Source: Actinomycetospora lemnae
Lineage (GTDB): Bacteria; Actinomycetota; Actinomycetes; Mycobacteriales; Pseudonocardiaceae
Direction of reading: 5' to 3'
Assembly (NCBI RefSeq): GCF_028737315.1
Contig: NZ_JAQZAO010000010.1
Span: 124,001-188,000, forward strand
Length of the DNA: 64,000 nucleotides
Shown: piece by piece, positions 17,332-26,404 of the stretch
Layout: each line of letters starts with the position of its first letter
How positions within the stretch are numbered: the stretch's first letter is position 1
The notes under the pieces: model-generated
The model's database searches: none
Seen by the model: only the letters and a program-made list of their open reading frames with translations
Told to the model about the DNA's origin: nothing
Program-made: the position numbers and the translations under genes

Positions 17332-18443
17332 GCGAGGACGGCTCGACGCCCCCGGAGCGCGAGCTCGACCGCATGGACGTCCACGAGCTCGGTCGTCTCG
17401 GCGCCCGACTCGACGACGTCGAGATCGTCGACGACGCACCCCGTCACGAGCCCGGCAGCCGTGAGGAGCGCCGGGCGTACCGCCGCGTGGCCGCCTGGTT
17501 CGTCCTGACCGCCCTCGGCGCCGTCGGGTTCGTCCTCGTCTTCGTCCTCTGGCCCTGGCAGTACACGAGCGAGGGACCGGAGCAGACCCTGCGGGCCTGG
17601 TTCACCCCCATGCTCGGCATCACCTTCGCCATCAGCGTGCTGTCCCTCGCCGTCGGGATCGTGACGTGGAGCAAGATCATCACGCCGGAGGACGTCGCGG
17701 TGCAGCAGCGCCACGACGGCCCATCGCCGCCGGTCGCCCAGCGCACCCTCGCCGCCCGCGTCGTCGAGCTCGTCGACCAGACCGGACTGGGTCGCAGCAA
17801 GCTCCTGCGCCGCACGGTGCTCGCGGCCTGCACCGCCGTCGCCGGCGTCCTGACCGTCACGGTCCTCGGGACCCTCGTCCGCGATCCGTGGTCCGAGGGT
17901 CCCTACTCCCCGCTCCTGACGACCGGGTGGCGCTCCCCCGACGGCGAGCGCACCTACCTGCGGGTCGACACCGGCGACCCGCACAGCGTGACCCTGCTGC
18001 GTCCCGAGGACGTCGCCGCCGGCGGGATGCTCACCGTCTTCCCCTTCCGGGAGTCGATGCGCGGCGACCCCGAGGCGCTCGCCGAGATGCTGCGCGCCGC
18101 CGACGTCCCCGTCGTGATCGTGCGCTTCTTCCCCGGCACACCCGTCGTCGAGCGCGTCGGGCAGGAGGACTTCCACCTCGACGGCCTCTACGCCTACTCC
18201 AAGATCTGCACGCACATGGGCTGCCCCGCCTCGCTGTTCGAGCAGACCACCCTGCGGATCCTCTGCCCCTGCCACCAGACCGAGTTCCAGGCCAACGAGT
18301 ACGCCCGCCCCGTCTTCGGGCCCGGCGCCCGCCCCCTGCCCCAGCTCCCCCTGCGCGTGGACGAGCGCGGCTACCTCTACGCACCCCACGACTTCATCGA
18401 GCCCATCGGCCCCGGGTTCTGGTCCCGCGACCCCCGGGGCTGA
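17328..18443 (+). CDS. qcrA: Cytochrome bc complex Rieske iron-sulfur subunit (QcrA-like)
   Basis: 371 residues from a GTG overlapping the qcrB stop. It has three N-terminal transmembrane helices (about residues 45-68, 85-110 and 160-185), as usual in actinobacterial QcrA. A soluble Rieske domain follows, with the two [2Fe-2S] boxes CTHMGC and CPCHQ. The acidic N-terminal region (ELDRMDVHELGRLGARLDDVEIVDD) is typical of the family. Electrons pass from menaquinol to QcrC. This gene closes the operon; a convergent membrane-protein gene starts only 13 bases beyond. Confidence 0.93.
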   Translation: MSEDGSTPPERELDRMDVHELGRLGARLDDVEIVDDAPRHEPGSREERRAYRRVAAWFVLTALGAVGFVLVFVLWPWQYTSEGPEQTLRAWFTPMLGITFAISVLSLAVGIVTWSKIITPEDVAVQQRHDGPSPPVAQRTLAARVVELVDQTGLGRSKLLRRTVLAACTAVAGVLTVTVLGTLVRDPWSEGPYSPLLTTGWRSPDGERTYLRVDTGDPHSVTLLRPEDVAAGGMLTVFPFRESMRGDPEALAEMLRAADVPVVIVRFFPGTPVVERVGQEDFHLDGLYAYSKICTHMGCPASLFEQTTLRILCPCHQTEFQANEYARPVFGPGARPLPQLPLRVDERGYLYAPHDFIEPIGPGFWSRDPRG

Positions 18444-18456
18444 CCGCGACCCGCCG

Positions 18457-18945
18457 CTACCCGCGGTCGGTCGCCGAGTCCGGGTCCCCCATCCGGCGTT
18501 CGACGCGTGCCGCGATCATGAGTTCGAGGGCCTGACTGAGCGCGAACACCATCGCCGCGGCGAACGCGCCCGCGGACCAGGCGACGGTCGCCGGGAGCAG
18601 CAGGCCCGCGACGATCGCCGCGCCCAGCCCGAGGACGACCGAGACCATGTCCAGGGCCGTGCCGAGCATGATCACCTCCCGGGGCACCGTTCCCGGCCGC
18701 CGCCGGAACCCCCGCGTCGTGACCGCCTGCAGCACCGTGAAGGCCCCCGCGGCGCAGACGGCGAAGAGGGCGATGTCGACCAGCGACGGCGATCCGGCCA
18801 CCTGGTTCAGCGCCCCGTAGGACGCCGTCATCGTCACGGAGAAGCCGAACGCGGTGCTGTTGTCGACGATCGCGGTCTGCAGGCCGGCCCGCGCGGTGTG
18901 CTCCCCACCGGACGCGCGACGTTCCTCGTCGTTCACCGCGGTCAC
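18457..18945 (-). CDS. Four-helix membrane protein, unknown function
   Basis: 162 residues. GTG 18945 is used; another GTG lies nine bases later. There are four hydrophobic helices, a conserved-looking N-terminal motif (TAIVDNSTAFGFSVTMTASYGALN) and Arg-rich inside loops. It reads as a genuine membrane protein but I cannot name a function. It is convergent with qcrA; a short inverted repeat, GACCGCG/CGCGGTC at 18442-18468, could act as a weak shared terminator. Confidence 0.65.
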   Translation of the reverse strand: MTAVNDEERRASGGEHTARAGLQTAIVDNSTAFGFSVTMTASYGALNQVAGSPSLVDIALFAVCAAGAFTVLQAVTTRGFRRRPGTVPREVIMLGTALDMVSVVLGLGAAIVAGLLLPATVAWSAGAFAAAMVFALSQALELMIAARVERRMGDPDSATDRG

Positions 18946-19053
18946 CGTAGGGGGCCGCGACCCCCGACGCCTCCGGGCAGCGCGACCAGCTGCACGCGGT
19001 CACCACTCGGAGGACCGGGCCGCGCGGACCGGGTCGGACACCGGCGGACGCGG

Positions 19054-19353
19054 TCACCGCGGATCTCCGCCCGCGCCACGACGCCGGGCCGCTCGCGCGA
19101 TGGCGTGGGCGGCGACCGGCGAGGTGAGCACGGTGAAGACGATGCCGATGGCGGCGTACGAGATCGTCGCGGCGTTCTCGGTGGCGATCGACGACGCCAG
19201 CACGCAGATCACGCCGGGTCCCGTGGCGAGCCCCTGGGCGTGCAGCTGGCTGTAGGTCCCGGGCATGCGCAGCACCCCGACCAGGGCGATGGTCAGCAGG
19301 AGCAGGCCGACGACCAGCAGGACGCCGCCGGCGACGTCGAGCACGACGGACAT
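19054..19353 (-). CDS. mnhG: Mrp Na+/H+ antiporter subunit G (MnhG)
   Basis: 99 residues, start ATG sharing one base with the mnhF stop (TGATG). It has the MnhG pattern of three helices with LRMPGTYSQLHAQGLATGPGV between helices 1 and 2. It is the last gene of a seven-subunit operon. Mrp complexes exchange Na+ (or K+) for H+ across the cytoplasmic membrane and support growth at high pH and salt. The order A-B-C-D-E-F-G is the standard group 1 (seven-gene) layout. Confidence 0.92.
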   Translation of the reverse strand: MSVVLDVAGGVLLVVGLLLLTIALVGVLRMPGTYSQLHAQGLATGPGVICVLASSIATENAATISYAAIGIVFTVLTSPVAAHAIARAARRRGAGGDPR

Positions 19354-19631
19354 CACTCGAGCGGCCCTCCCGTCGCCAGGTACCGGGCGGCCGCGACGGT
19401 GGCGACGAACGACAGCAGCGTGAGGGCCACCGCGGCGTCCAGGTAGTGCGGGACGTCGCGCAGGTAGGACAGCAGGGCCAGCAGCGCGACCACGAGGACC
19501 GCGAGCAGGTCGAGGGCGATGAGGCGTTGCAGCACGTCCCGCCCGCGCAGGAGCGCGAGGACCCCGACGATCACCAGGACGGTCACCCAGACCAGGGCCG
19601 CGACGACGACGAGGAGGGGCACGCCGCTCAC
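19353..19631 (-). CDS. mnhF: Mrp Na+/H+ antiporter subunit F (MnhF)
   Basis: 92 residues from GTG with a GTGA overlap with mnhE. It has three helices and the family segment GRDVLQRLIALDLLAVLVVALLA in the middle. It is a small accessory subunit of the Mrp complex; in studied complexes all seven subunits are needed for activity. Confidence 0.9.
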   Translation of the reverse strand: MSGVPLLVVVAALVWVTVLVIVGVLALLRGRDVLQRLIALDLLAVLVVALLALLSYLRDVPHYLDAAVALTLLSFVATVAAARYLATGGPLE

Positions 19632-20110
19632 GGGAACACCCGGCGCTGCCGGCTCTGGTAGGCCGCGGCCTGCTCCGCCCGGACACCGTCCGGGTCGTGG
19701 GCGTCCAGCACGTGGACCAGCAGCTCGCCGCGCTCCTCGTCGAGGTCGACGACGACCGTGTTGGGCGTGATGCCCAGCCGGACGCCCCAGGCGGCGAACG
19801 ACGACGGCGACGTGGGGCCGGTCGGCAGGCGCACCAGTCCCGGGTCGGGAGGACCACGCAGGCAGCAGCGGATCACCTCGGCGCTGGAGGTCACGACGTC
19901 GACGAGGGTGCCGCCGACGAGGGCCGGCACGCCGGCGAGCCGACGGACCGTCGAGGAGTCCGATCTCGACGCCGCGCGGCGCCGGTGCCCGACCGCCACG
20001 ACCAGGGACGCGAGGACGAGCCCGATCGCGACGTCGCCGAGCTTCACACTCGAGACGACGAGCAGGTAGAGGCCGGCCAGCACGACCACCCTCAGCACGA
20101 TCCCGATCAC
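19628..20110 (-). CDS. mnhE: Mrp Na+/H+ antiporter subunit E (MnhE)
   Basis: 160 residues from GTG 20110, overlapping the mnhD stop by GTGA. Two N-terminal helices are followed by a soluble domain with the MnhE signature: LVDVVTSSAEVIRCCL, and GITPNTVVVDLDEERGELLVHVLDA near the C-terminus. MnhE is the peripheral-stalk-like subunit of the complex. An upstream extension of the frame lies within mnhD and is not used. Confidence 0.92.
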   Translation of the reverse strand: MIGIVLRVVVLAGLYLLVVSSVKLGDVAIGLVLASLVVAVGHRRRAASRSDSSTVRRLAGVPALVGGTLVDVVTSSAEVIRCCLRGPPDPGLVRLPTGPTSPSSFAAWGVRLGITPNTVVVDLDEERGELLVHVLDAHDPDGVRAEQAAAYQSRQRRVFP

Positions 20111-21528
20111 GGTCCAGCTCCGTTCGTCGATGCCGTCAGCACGTCGGCGGCGGCGGCCGACACCGCGACCAGGGGTTCCGGCCACAACCCCCCGGCGAGG
20201 AGGAGCACGGCGAGGACGACGACCGGCACGCGCCGTGACACCCCCCTCGCCGGGGCGGTGTCACGGGTCTCGGCGTCCGTCACCGCGTCCCGGTCCTCCT
20301 CGGCCCAGAACTCCCGCTGGTAGACGAGGAAGAGGTAGAGCAGGGACAGGGCGCTGCCCACCACGAGCAGGACGACGAGGGTCGGGCTGCCGGCGTCGAC
20401 GGCGCTGCGGAAGACGGCGAGCTTCCCGACGAACCCCACCGCCGGCGGCACGCCGGCGACGCTCAGGGCACCCACCACGAACGCGCCGGCGACCAGCGGC
20501 CCCCGGACCGCCGTGGTGAGGAACAGCAGGGCCTTGTTCAGCGCGTTGACCACGCTGTAGAGCACCGCCGCCGCGAACCCGACCGGACCGCCCACCCCGA
20601 CCGCGACCAGCACGTACCCGACCTGCCCGATCGCCGAGTAGGCGAGCATCTCCGCGGGTCGGCGGCGTGCCACCGCCAGCACACCGCCGTAGACGATCGA
20701 CGCGGCCCCGAGGACGACCAGGACGGTCGCGGACAGGCGGATCTGCTCGGCGAACACGCCGGGCCCGAAGCGCAGCAGCCCGTAGGCGCCGATGTTGGCG
20801 ACGGCGCCGCTGAGGACCGCGGCGACGGACGGCCGGGTGTCCGCGTAGACGGTCGGCAGCCAGTAGTGGAAGGGGAACAGCCCGAGCTTGACGCTGAACG
20901 CGACGAAGAACCCGACGGCCACGGCGATCGCGGCGTTGGGCGGGACCTCCCGGATGCGCTCGGCCACGTCGTCCATGGCGAGGGTGCCGGTGACCCGGTA
21001 GGTCCCGGCCACGGCCAGCAGGAAGATGAAGGACCCGAGCAGGTTGACCGAGGCGAAGATGACCGCGGCACGCAGCTGGGCGCGTCCGCCGCCGTACCCG
21101 GTCAGCACGTACGCGGCGATCATCGACATCTCGAAGAAGACGTAGAAGTTGAAGACGTCGCCGGTGAGGAACAGACCGTTGAGCCCGGCGGCGAGCAGGA
21201 CCAGCAGGCCGGGCACCGTGCGCTGCCCGACCCCGAGGAGCGTCTCCGCACAGGCCGCCGCGAGCAGGACGATGCAGGACAGCAGGGCGAAGGTCACGCC
21301 GAGCGCGTCGGCCCGCAGGACGATGCCCACGCCGGCCGGCCACCCGCCGGTGACCATCTCCACCGCGCCGTCGCGCAGGACGTCGGCGGCCAGGAGGCCC
21401 AGCACCGCGATGGTGGCCGCGAGCGTCACCGCGCCGAGCCAGCCCACCGTGCGGCGGCGCCCGTCGAGGACCACGAGCAGCAGCCCGGCCGCCCACGGCA
21501 CGAGCAGGGAGAGCGACAGGGCCGTCAT
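20107..21528 (-). CDS. mnhD: Mrp Na+/H+ antiporter subunit D (MnhD), complex I NuoN/M-like
   Basis: 473 residues from ATG 21528 (ATGA overlap with mnhC). It is an antiporter-like subunit of fourteen helices, homologous to NuoM/N. Visible family segments are FNFYVFFEMSMIAAYVLTGYGG, with the helix-5 Glu, and KLGLFPFHYWLPTVYADTRPSV, with the helix-7 Lys. These form one of the ion channels of the Mrp complex. A hydrophilic tail of about 30 residues precedes the last helix (VPVVVLAVLLLAGGLWPEPL). Confidence 0.93.
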   Translation of the reverse strand: MTALSLSLLVPWAAGLLLVVLDGRRRTVGWLGAVTLAATIAVLGLLAADVLRDGAVEMVTGGWPAGVGIVLRADALGVTFALLSCIVLLAAACAETLLGVGQRTVPGLLVLLAAGLNGLFLTGDVFNFYVFFEMSMIAAYVLTGYGGGRAQLRAAVIFASVNLLGSFIFLLAVAGTYRVTGTLAMDDVAERIREVPPNAAIAVAVGFFVAFSVKLGLFPFHYWLPTVYADTRPSVAAVLSGAVANIGAYGLLRFGPGVFAEQIRLSATVLVVLGAASIVYGGVLAVARRRPAEMLAYSAIGQVGYVLVAVGVGGPVGFAAAVLYSVVNALNKALLFLTTAVRGPLVAGAFVVGALSVAGVPPAVGFVGKLAVFRSAVDAGSPTLVVLLVVGSALSLLYLFLVYQREFWAEEDRDAVTDAETRDTAPARGVSRRVPVVVLAVLLLAGGLWPEPLVAVSAAAADVLTASTNGAGP

Positions 21529-21902
21529 TCGGTCTCGTCCCCCTCCTGGCGGACGACCTCGTCCCGGCCGGGGCGGTCGACGTCGCGCAGCTCGTCCCGC
21601 TCCGCCGTGCCGTGCGCGACGACGACGCGGTGGACCAGGGCCAGCAGCAGGGCGAGCGTGCCCATGCCGATCACGAGGGCGGTGAGGGCGAGTGCCTGCG
21701 GGAGCGGGTCGCTGAGCGGCCCGCCCTCCGCGGGGTCGAGGGGGGCGCGCCCCTGCGACAGGCTCGACCCGATGATGGTGACGATCGCGCACTGCGAGAT
21801 GAGCGCGATCCCGGCGACGACCCGGACGAGGCTGCGCTGGAGCAGGAGGTAGGAGCCCGCGCCGAAGAGCAGGGCGGCAGCGGCGGCGGTGGCGAGCGTC
21901 AT
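21525..21902 (-). CDS. mnhC: Mrp Na+/H+ antiporter subunit C (MnhC), NuoK-like
   Basis: 125 residues from ATG 21902 (ATGA overlap with mnhB). Three helices in the NuoK fold with LTALVIGMGTLALLLALVHRV as the last. An extended charged tail (DELRDVDRPGRDEVVRQEGDE) follows. It is the membrane subunit placed between MnhA and MnhD in the complex. Confidence 0.92.
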   Translation of the reverse strand: MTLATAAAAALLFGAGSYLLLQRSLVRVVAGIALISQCAIVTIIGSSLSQGRAPLDPAEGGPLSDPLPQALALTALVIGMGTLALLLALVHRVVVAHGTAERDELRDVDRPGRDEVVRQEGDETE

Positions 21903-22363
21903 GTCGGCGGCTCCTGGTCGGGCTCGGCGAGCTGGTGGACGAGCACGGTGACGACGCCGACGACGAGCAGGAAGATGCCGACGTCGAAGCTCACGGCGGT
22001 CATCAGCTCCGCCGTGCCCACGCTCACCACCTCCTCGTCGGGCCCGGGGCGGTGGCTGAACACCGGCTCGCCCAGGGCGACGGGGAAGAACCCGCTGGCG
22101 AGGGCCACGAAGGCGCCGCCGACCGCTGCGTGCGGCGCGTGGCGCAGGACGGGCAGGGCGGCCTCGGCGCGGTGCGCACCGACCGCCACGGCGTTGAGGG
22201 CGACGGCGAGACCGACCACCATGCCGGCGGCGAAACCGTCGCCGACCTTCGTGTAGCCCTTGACGATCAGGGCGACGGCCACGACCACGCTCGGCGCCAG
22301 CAGCAGGCGGGCCACGACCCGCACGATGACCGTGGGGCCGGGGGGCGTCTCCGGGTCGGTCAC
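21899..22363 (-). CDS. mnhB: Mrp Na+/H+ antiporter subunit B (MnhB)
   Basis: 154 residues from GTG 22363, overlapping the mnhA stop by GTGA. It has four helices and family segments KGYTKVGDGFAAGMVVGLAVAL and SFDVGIFLLVVGVVTVLVHQL. It corresponds to the MnhB/MbhF-type subunit. The frame extends upstream through mnhA but that part is antisense-like in composition. Confidence 0.92.
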   Translation of the reverse strand: MTDPETPPGPTVIVRVVARLLLAPSVVVAVALIVKGYTKVGDGFAAGMVVGLAVALNAVAVGAHRAEAALPVLRHAPHAAVGGAFVALASGFFPVALGEPVFSHRPGPDEEVVSVGTAELMTAVSFDVGIFLLVVGVVTVLVHQLAEPDQEPPT

Positions 22364-24633
22364 CAGAGCCTCCCCCGTCGCAGCAGCGTGGCCACACCGA
22401 CCGCCGCGATCAGCAGGACCGTGATCTCGCCCATCGTGTCCAGCCCGCGGAAGTCGGCCACGATCACGGTGACGACGTCCTGTCCGTGCGCGGCCGGGGC
22501 GAGCCGGGCCTGCTCGGCGGCCACCGACGGGGTCTCCCGCGGCTCGGACAGGTAGCCCCAGATCACCACGAACGCGCCGAGCCCGGAGACCGCGGCGACC
22601 AGGGGGTCGCGCCAGCGCTGCCCCCGCCGCCGTCCGTGTTCCCGGTGCGGCTCGGTGCCCGGCAGGCGTGCGAGCGCGGCGAGGAAGACCAGGCTGAGCA
22701 TGGTCTCGACCAGCACCGCCACGAGGGCGACGTCCGGCGCCGCGCGCAGGGCGTAGACCGCGGCGAGCCCGAAGCCCACCGCGGCCAGGGCGAGCACGAT
22801 GCCCAGCCGTTCCCGCGTGCGGGCGGCCACGAGGGTGGCGACGCCGACGAGCACGAGCAGCGGCAGCACGAGCCAGTCGGTCCCGGCGATCGGTCCCACC
22901 GCGAACGCCTGCGTCACGGGGGTGACCGCGAACGCGCCGACGGCGAGTGCGCCCGCCGGCACGAGCACCGCGGCGATGCTGCTGCGCAGGTCCCGGGTCT
23001 CCCAGTCGTGTAGCCGGTCGGACACCCGGCGCAGCCCGATGACGGTCGCGGTGTACGCCCGCCGGGGCCCGAGCCGGTCGCCCGCGGTGGCGACCAGGCG
23101 GGAGGCGCGGTCCCGGAGGCCCGCGGCCGCGAGGAGCAGCCCGCCGAGCGCCCACGCGGCGAGGGCCATGACGTTGGTCCCGCGGAGGTCGAGGTGGTAG
23201 GCGGGCGAGAGCGTCACCGGCGCGGCGTGGGAGACGGCGCCGGCGTCCTGCGCCAGGGCCGTGATCGGCGAGGGCACGATCCCGATGACCACCGCCACGA
23301 GGGCCAGGACCACCACCGGCACGAGCAGGACGCGGGACAGGGCGCCCGGGGCGGTGGACAGCGGCCCGAGGAACAGGCGCGTCCAGTAGCGGCCGATGTA
23401 GGCGAAGGTCAGACCCGCGGCCAGGACGGACGCCACCGTCAGGACCGGACCGTGCTCCTTCGCGGCCCCGAAGAACAGCTCGTCGGAGAAGAACCCTCCG
23501 GTGAGCGGGAGCCCGGCGAGGGTCGCGGCCGCCACACCGGTGGCCGCTGCCAGCACGGGCGTGCGCCGGCCGAGCCCGCCCAGCCGGGACAGGCGGTCCT
23601 CTCCCGTCGCCGTCGTGACCGCTCCCGCCGACAGGAACAGGGCGCTCTTGGCCACCGCGTGCACGACGACGTAGAAGGCGGCCGCGCCGGCGGCGGCGGC
23701 CCCGACCATGCCGTAGAGGGTGACGACGTACCCGTACTGGGAGATGGTCGAGTAGGCCAGCACCTGCTTGAGCTCGTCGCGGCCGAGGGCGAGCACCCCG
23801 CCCACCGCGATCGACGTCAGCCCGACGACGAGCAGCACGACCAGTACGAGCTCGCTGCGGGCCAGCAGCGGATGGACCCGGCCCAGGACGAGCACGCCGG
23901 CGGCGACCATGGCCGCCGAGTGCAGGTACGCCGACACCGGTGTCGGGGCCTGCATGGCGCGGGGCAACCAGAAGTGCAGCGGGACCTGGGCGCTCTTGGC
24001 GAGCGCCGCCACCGCGATCAACAGGCCCGCGACCGTGGTCGTCGTCCCCGGCCCGACCCGCGCGACCAGCTCGGGGATCGCGAAGGTGCCGTACGCGGAG
24101 TAGAGCAGCACGGCGCCGACGAGCAGCGCCACCGCGGGCACGATGGTGACCAGCAGCGCGGTCAGCGCGGCGGTGCGCGCCTCCCGACGCTCGCGGTCGA
24201 AACCGATGAGGAAGTAGGAGCAGACCGCCGTCAGGTCGAAGAAGACGAAGACGAGGACGAGGTCCGTCGCCGTCGCCAGGCCCACCATCGCGACTGCGAA
24301 CAGCCCCATCCACGGCCAGAACCGCCGGCCCTCGGAGAGTGGCCGTCCGTCCTCCACGAGGTGCTGGCGCAGGTAGCGGGTCCCGTAGGCGAACACGAGG
24401 ACGCCCACGCCGGTGGCGAGCAGGGAGTAGAGCGCGGCGAGACCGTCGAAGGCGAACGACAGGCGCAGGTCGAGCGAGGGCACCCAGGGCAGCGACAGCG
24501 TGCCGCCACCGCGCAGCCACCCCACCAGGCACACCGCGAAGCCGGCGGCCGCGGCCGCGCAGCACGACCACCCCGGCCAGTCGGGGCGGCGGGACCGGCT
24601 CGACCCGGGGCGTTCCGCCTCCGCGCCCTCCAT
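22360..24633 (-). CDS. mnhA: Mrp Na+/H+ antiporter subunit A (MnhA), NuoL-like with MbhD/E-type C-terminus
   Basis: 757 residues from ATG 24633. There is no good ribosome binding site there, so an upstream in-frame start remains possible. The first two thirds are NuoL-like, with the helix-5 Glu neighbourhood DLVLVFVFFDLTAVCSYFLIG and the Lys region AKSAQVPLHFWLPRAMQAPTPVSAYLHSA. The C-terminal third adds the NuoJ-like MbhD/E region ending in DFRGLDTMGEITVLLIAAVGVATLL, typical of MnhA. It is the largest ion-translocating subunit. It lies 82 bases downstream of a glycosyltransferase on the same strand and could share its transcript. Confidence 0.93.
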   Translation of the reverse strand: MEGAEAERPGSSRSRRPDWPGWSCCAAAAAGFAVCLVGWLRGGGTLSLPWVPSLDLRLSFAFDGLAALYSLLATGVGVLVFAYGTRYLRQHLVEDGRPLSEGRRFWPWMGLFAVAMVGLATATDLVLVFVFFDLTAVCSYFLIGFDRERREARTAALTALLVTIVPAVALLVGAVLLYSAYGTFAIPELVARVGPGTTTTVAGLLIAVAALAKSAQVPLHFWLPRAMQAPTPVSAYLHSAAMVAAGVLVLGRVHPLLARSELVLVVLLVVGLTSIAVGGVLALGRDELKQVLAYSTISQYGYVVTLYGMVGAAAAGAAAFYVVVHAVAKSALFLSAGAVTTATGEDRLSRLGGLGRRTPVLAAATGVAAATLAGLPLTGGFFSDELFFGAAKEHGPVLTVASVLAAGLTFAYIGRYWTRLFLGPLSTAPGALSRVLLVPVVVLALVAVVIGIVPSPITALAQDAGAVSHAAPVTLSPAYHLDLRGTNVMALAAWALGGLLLAAAGLRDRASRLVATAGDRLGPRRAYTATVIGLRRVSDRLHDWETRDLRSSIAAVLVPAGALAVGAFAVTPVTQAFAVGPIAGTDWLVLPLLVLVGVATLVAARTRERLGIVLALAAVGFGLAAVYALRAAPDVALVAVLVETMLSLVFLAALARLPGTEPHREHGRRRGQRWRDPLVAAVSGLGAFVVIWGYLSEPRETPSVAAEQARLAPAAHGQDVVTVIVADFRGLDTMGEITVLLIAAVGVATLLRRGRLW

Positions 24634-24715
24634 CAGGCGCCGACGTGCGGGGTGATCGGGGAGCCGGCCACGACGCGACGGCGACGCGGGTGCGCCGGGT
24701 GCGCCGGGGGCGAGG

Positions 24716-26032
24716 TCATGGCCCGGGGACTTGCCGACACCGCCACCACGGGAAACTCCTTCTCCGGATCGCCGCGGGACCTCGGCGCACGGCGACCCCT
24801 TCGACCACCTCGACGCCGCGGCCCAGGCCGTCCTCGCCACGGATCCGTTCACCGAGCCGTGCGGCCCGCCGCCGGTACCCCGGGTCGCCGACGAGGTCGC
24901 CGATCCGGGCGGTCAGTCCGTCGGTGAGCCTCCTCGCGGGCAGCGGTGCGGGCCCCGCACCCGCCGCGCGCACACGCGCGCCCCAGAACGGCTGGTCGCC
25001 CAGGAACGGGCAGATCAGGGTCGGCTTCCCCGCGCGCAGCCCGGCCGCGGTCGACCCCGCGCCGCCGTGGTGGACGACCGCCGTGACCCTCTCGAACAGC
25101 CAGTCGTGCGGCACGGCGTCGACCACGAGCACGTCCTCCGACGGCGACTCCCCCGCCGTGAGGCCGCCCCACCCCGTCGCGACGATCCCGCGCACCCGGT
25201 TGACCTCGAGGGCCCGGAGCACCGCGTCGCGTCGCTGCTCGGCGCCCTTCCCGAACCCCATCGACCCGAACCCGACGTAGACGGGCGGGGCCCCGGCGGA
25301 CAGGAAGTCGGCGAGACGCGGGTCGGGGCGCCAGGTGGGATCGCGCTCGAGGAACCAGTAGCCCGTGACGTGCGCCGACGGCGGGTAGTCGGCGGGGATC
25401 GGCACGACGTGGCGGCTGTAGGGGTAGAGCACGGGCACCGCCGCCCCGTCGGGGTCCCGCAGCGGGTCGGCGAGCCGACCGACCTTGCCCAGCCCCATCT
25501 CGCGCCGGAGGTCGTTGATCATGCCGCCGTACAGGACCGTGGCCAGCCGGGTGAACGCGTAGGAGGCGCGATTGGCCCACCCCGGCAGCGACGCCCCGCC
25601 CAGGAACGGGATCGGGAACGCGCGCGTGGGGGTGTAGAGCGGCAGCGGGAGCGAGAGCACCCCGGGCACACCGAGTGCCTCGGCCAGGGACGCCCCGGCG
25701 AGGCACTTCGGGTGGTGGACGACGAGGTCCGGATCGGTCTCTCGCGCCGCGGCCCACTGCTCGTCGAGGTGTTCGCGCATGGCCTCGCGCATGACGCCCA
25801 GCGTCCGGAGCGCGTCGCGGGGCCCGCTCAGCTCGGGCATGACCTCCTGCAGCATGGCGAGCATGCGTGAGCCGGCCGGCCACAGCCCGACCCCGACGCC
25901 CTCGACCAGCTCACGGAAGCCCTCGGGGACGGCGAGGGTCACCTCGTGGCCCCGGGCCCGCAGTGCGCCGCCGAGCGCGACGTAGGGCTGGACGTCGCCG
26001 CGGGTGCCGAACGCGGTGACGAGGACGCGCAC
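24716..26032 (-). CDS. Glycosyltransferase, GT1 (UGT/sterol glucosyltransferase-like)
   Basis: 438 residues from GTG 26032, one base after the stop of the DUF3040 gene. The GT-B fold is evident: an N-terminal MRVLVTAFGTRGDVQPYVALGGALRARGHEVTLAVP Rossmann start and a C-terminal nucleotide-sugar motif HHGGAGSTAAGLRAGKPTLICPFLGDQPFWG. These enzymes move glucose or similar sugars from UDP/TDP donors to lipids, sterols or natural products. It sits between a DUF3040 protein and the Na+/H+ antiporter operon; the acceptor is unknown. No signal peptide is seen, so it is cytoplasmic or membrane-associated. Confidence 0.88.
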   Translation of the reverse strand: MRVLVTAFGTRGDVQPYVALGGALRARGHEVTLAVPEGFRELVEGVGVGLWPAGSRMLAMLQEVMPELSGPRDALRTLGVMREAMREHLDEQWAAARETDPDLVVHHPKCLAGASLAEALGVPGVLSLPLPLYTPTRAFPIPFLGGASLPGWANRASYAFTRLATVLYGGMINDLRREMGLGKVGRLADPLRDPDGAAVPVLYPYSRHVVPIPADYPPSAHVTGYWFLERDPTWRPDPRLADFLSAGAPPVYVGFGSMGFGKGAEQRRDAVLRALEVNRVRGIVATGWGGLTAGESPSEDVLVVDAVPHDWLFERVTAVVHHGGAGSTAAGLRAGKPTLICPFLGDQPFWGARVRAAGAGPAPLPARRLTDGLTARIGDLVGDPGYRRRAARLGERIRGEDGLGRGVEVVEGVAVRRGPAAIRRRSFPWWRCRQVPGP

Positions 26033-26033
26033 G

Positions 26034-26351
26034 TCACCGCACCCCGCACCGGATCGCGATCAGGACGATGGCGGACGGGATCGCCATGCTCGCGAAGACC
26101 ACCAGCCCGGCCGCCCACGGCCGCGGGAGGACCACGAGGGCGAGGAGGAACACGATGCCGAGCTGGATCACCGCGTTGTAGGTGCGGGGCGAGACCCCTC
26201 CACGGTGCGTCGCGCCGCGCAGGCGCGCAGCCAGGCCCGGGTCCTCTCCCCGTGTCGCGGCCTCGAGCTCCGACAGGGCGCGCCGTTCCCGCGCGGAGAG
26301 CGGTCGGTGCTCGCCGGGCTCCGGCCCGGGCGTGGGGGGCGTGGCAGGCAT
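26034..26351 (-). CDS. DUF3040 family membrane protein
   Basis: 105 residues from ATG 26351, with GGAAGG upstream. The DUF3040 signature is LSARERRALSELEAATRGEDPGLAARLRG in the N-terminal half, followed by two hydrophobic helices (about residues 60-76 and 82-100). Function of the family is unknown; it is restricted to actinobacteria. It is the first gene of a string leading through the glycosyltransferase into the Mrp operon. Its leader carries a conserved element (26381-26404) shared with the second DUF3040-like gene at 28784. Confidence 0.85.
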   Translation of the reverse strand: MPATPPTPGPEPGEHRPLSARERRALSELEAATRGEDPGLAARLRGATHRGGVSPRTYNAVIQLGIVFLLALVVLPRPWAAGLVVFASMAIPSAIVLIAIRCGVR

Positions 26352-26380
26352 GGCGGCCTTCCGTCACGGGGGACAGAACA

Positions 26381-26404
26381 CGCCGACCAGACTTCCCGGC
26401 ACAC
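26381..26404 (-). promoter_or_regulatory. Conserved leader element upstream of DUF3040 gene, copy 1
   Basis: On the minus strand this 24-base segment contains GCCGGGAAGTCTGGTC and is identical at all 24 positions to 28721-28744. It lies about 30 bases before the ATG at 26351. A TACTGT hexamer just upstream could be a -10 box, which would put the element at the 5' end of the mRNA. CCGG and CTGG can pair around a GAAGT loop. It may be a cis-acting RNA; I cannot assign it to a named family. Confidence 0.6.
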
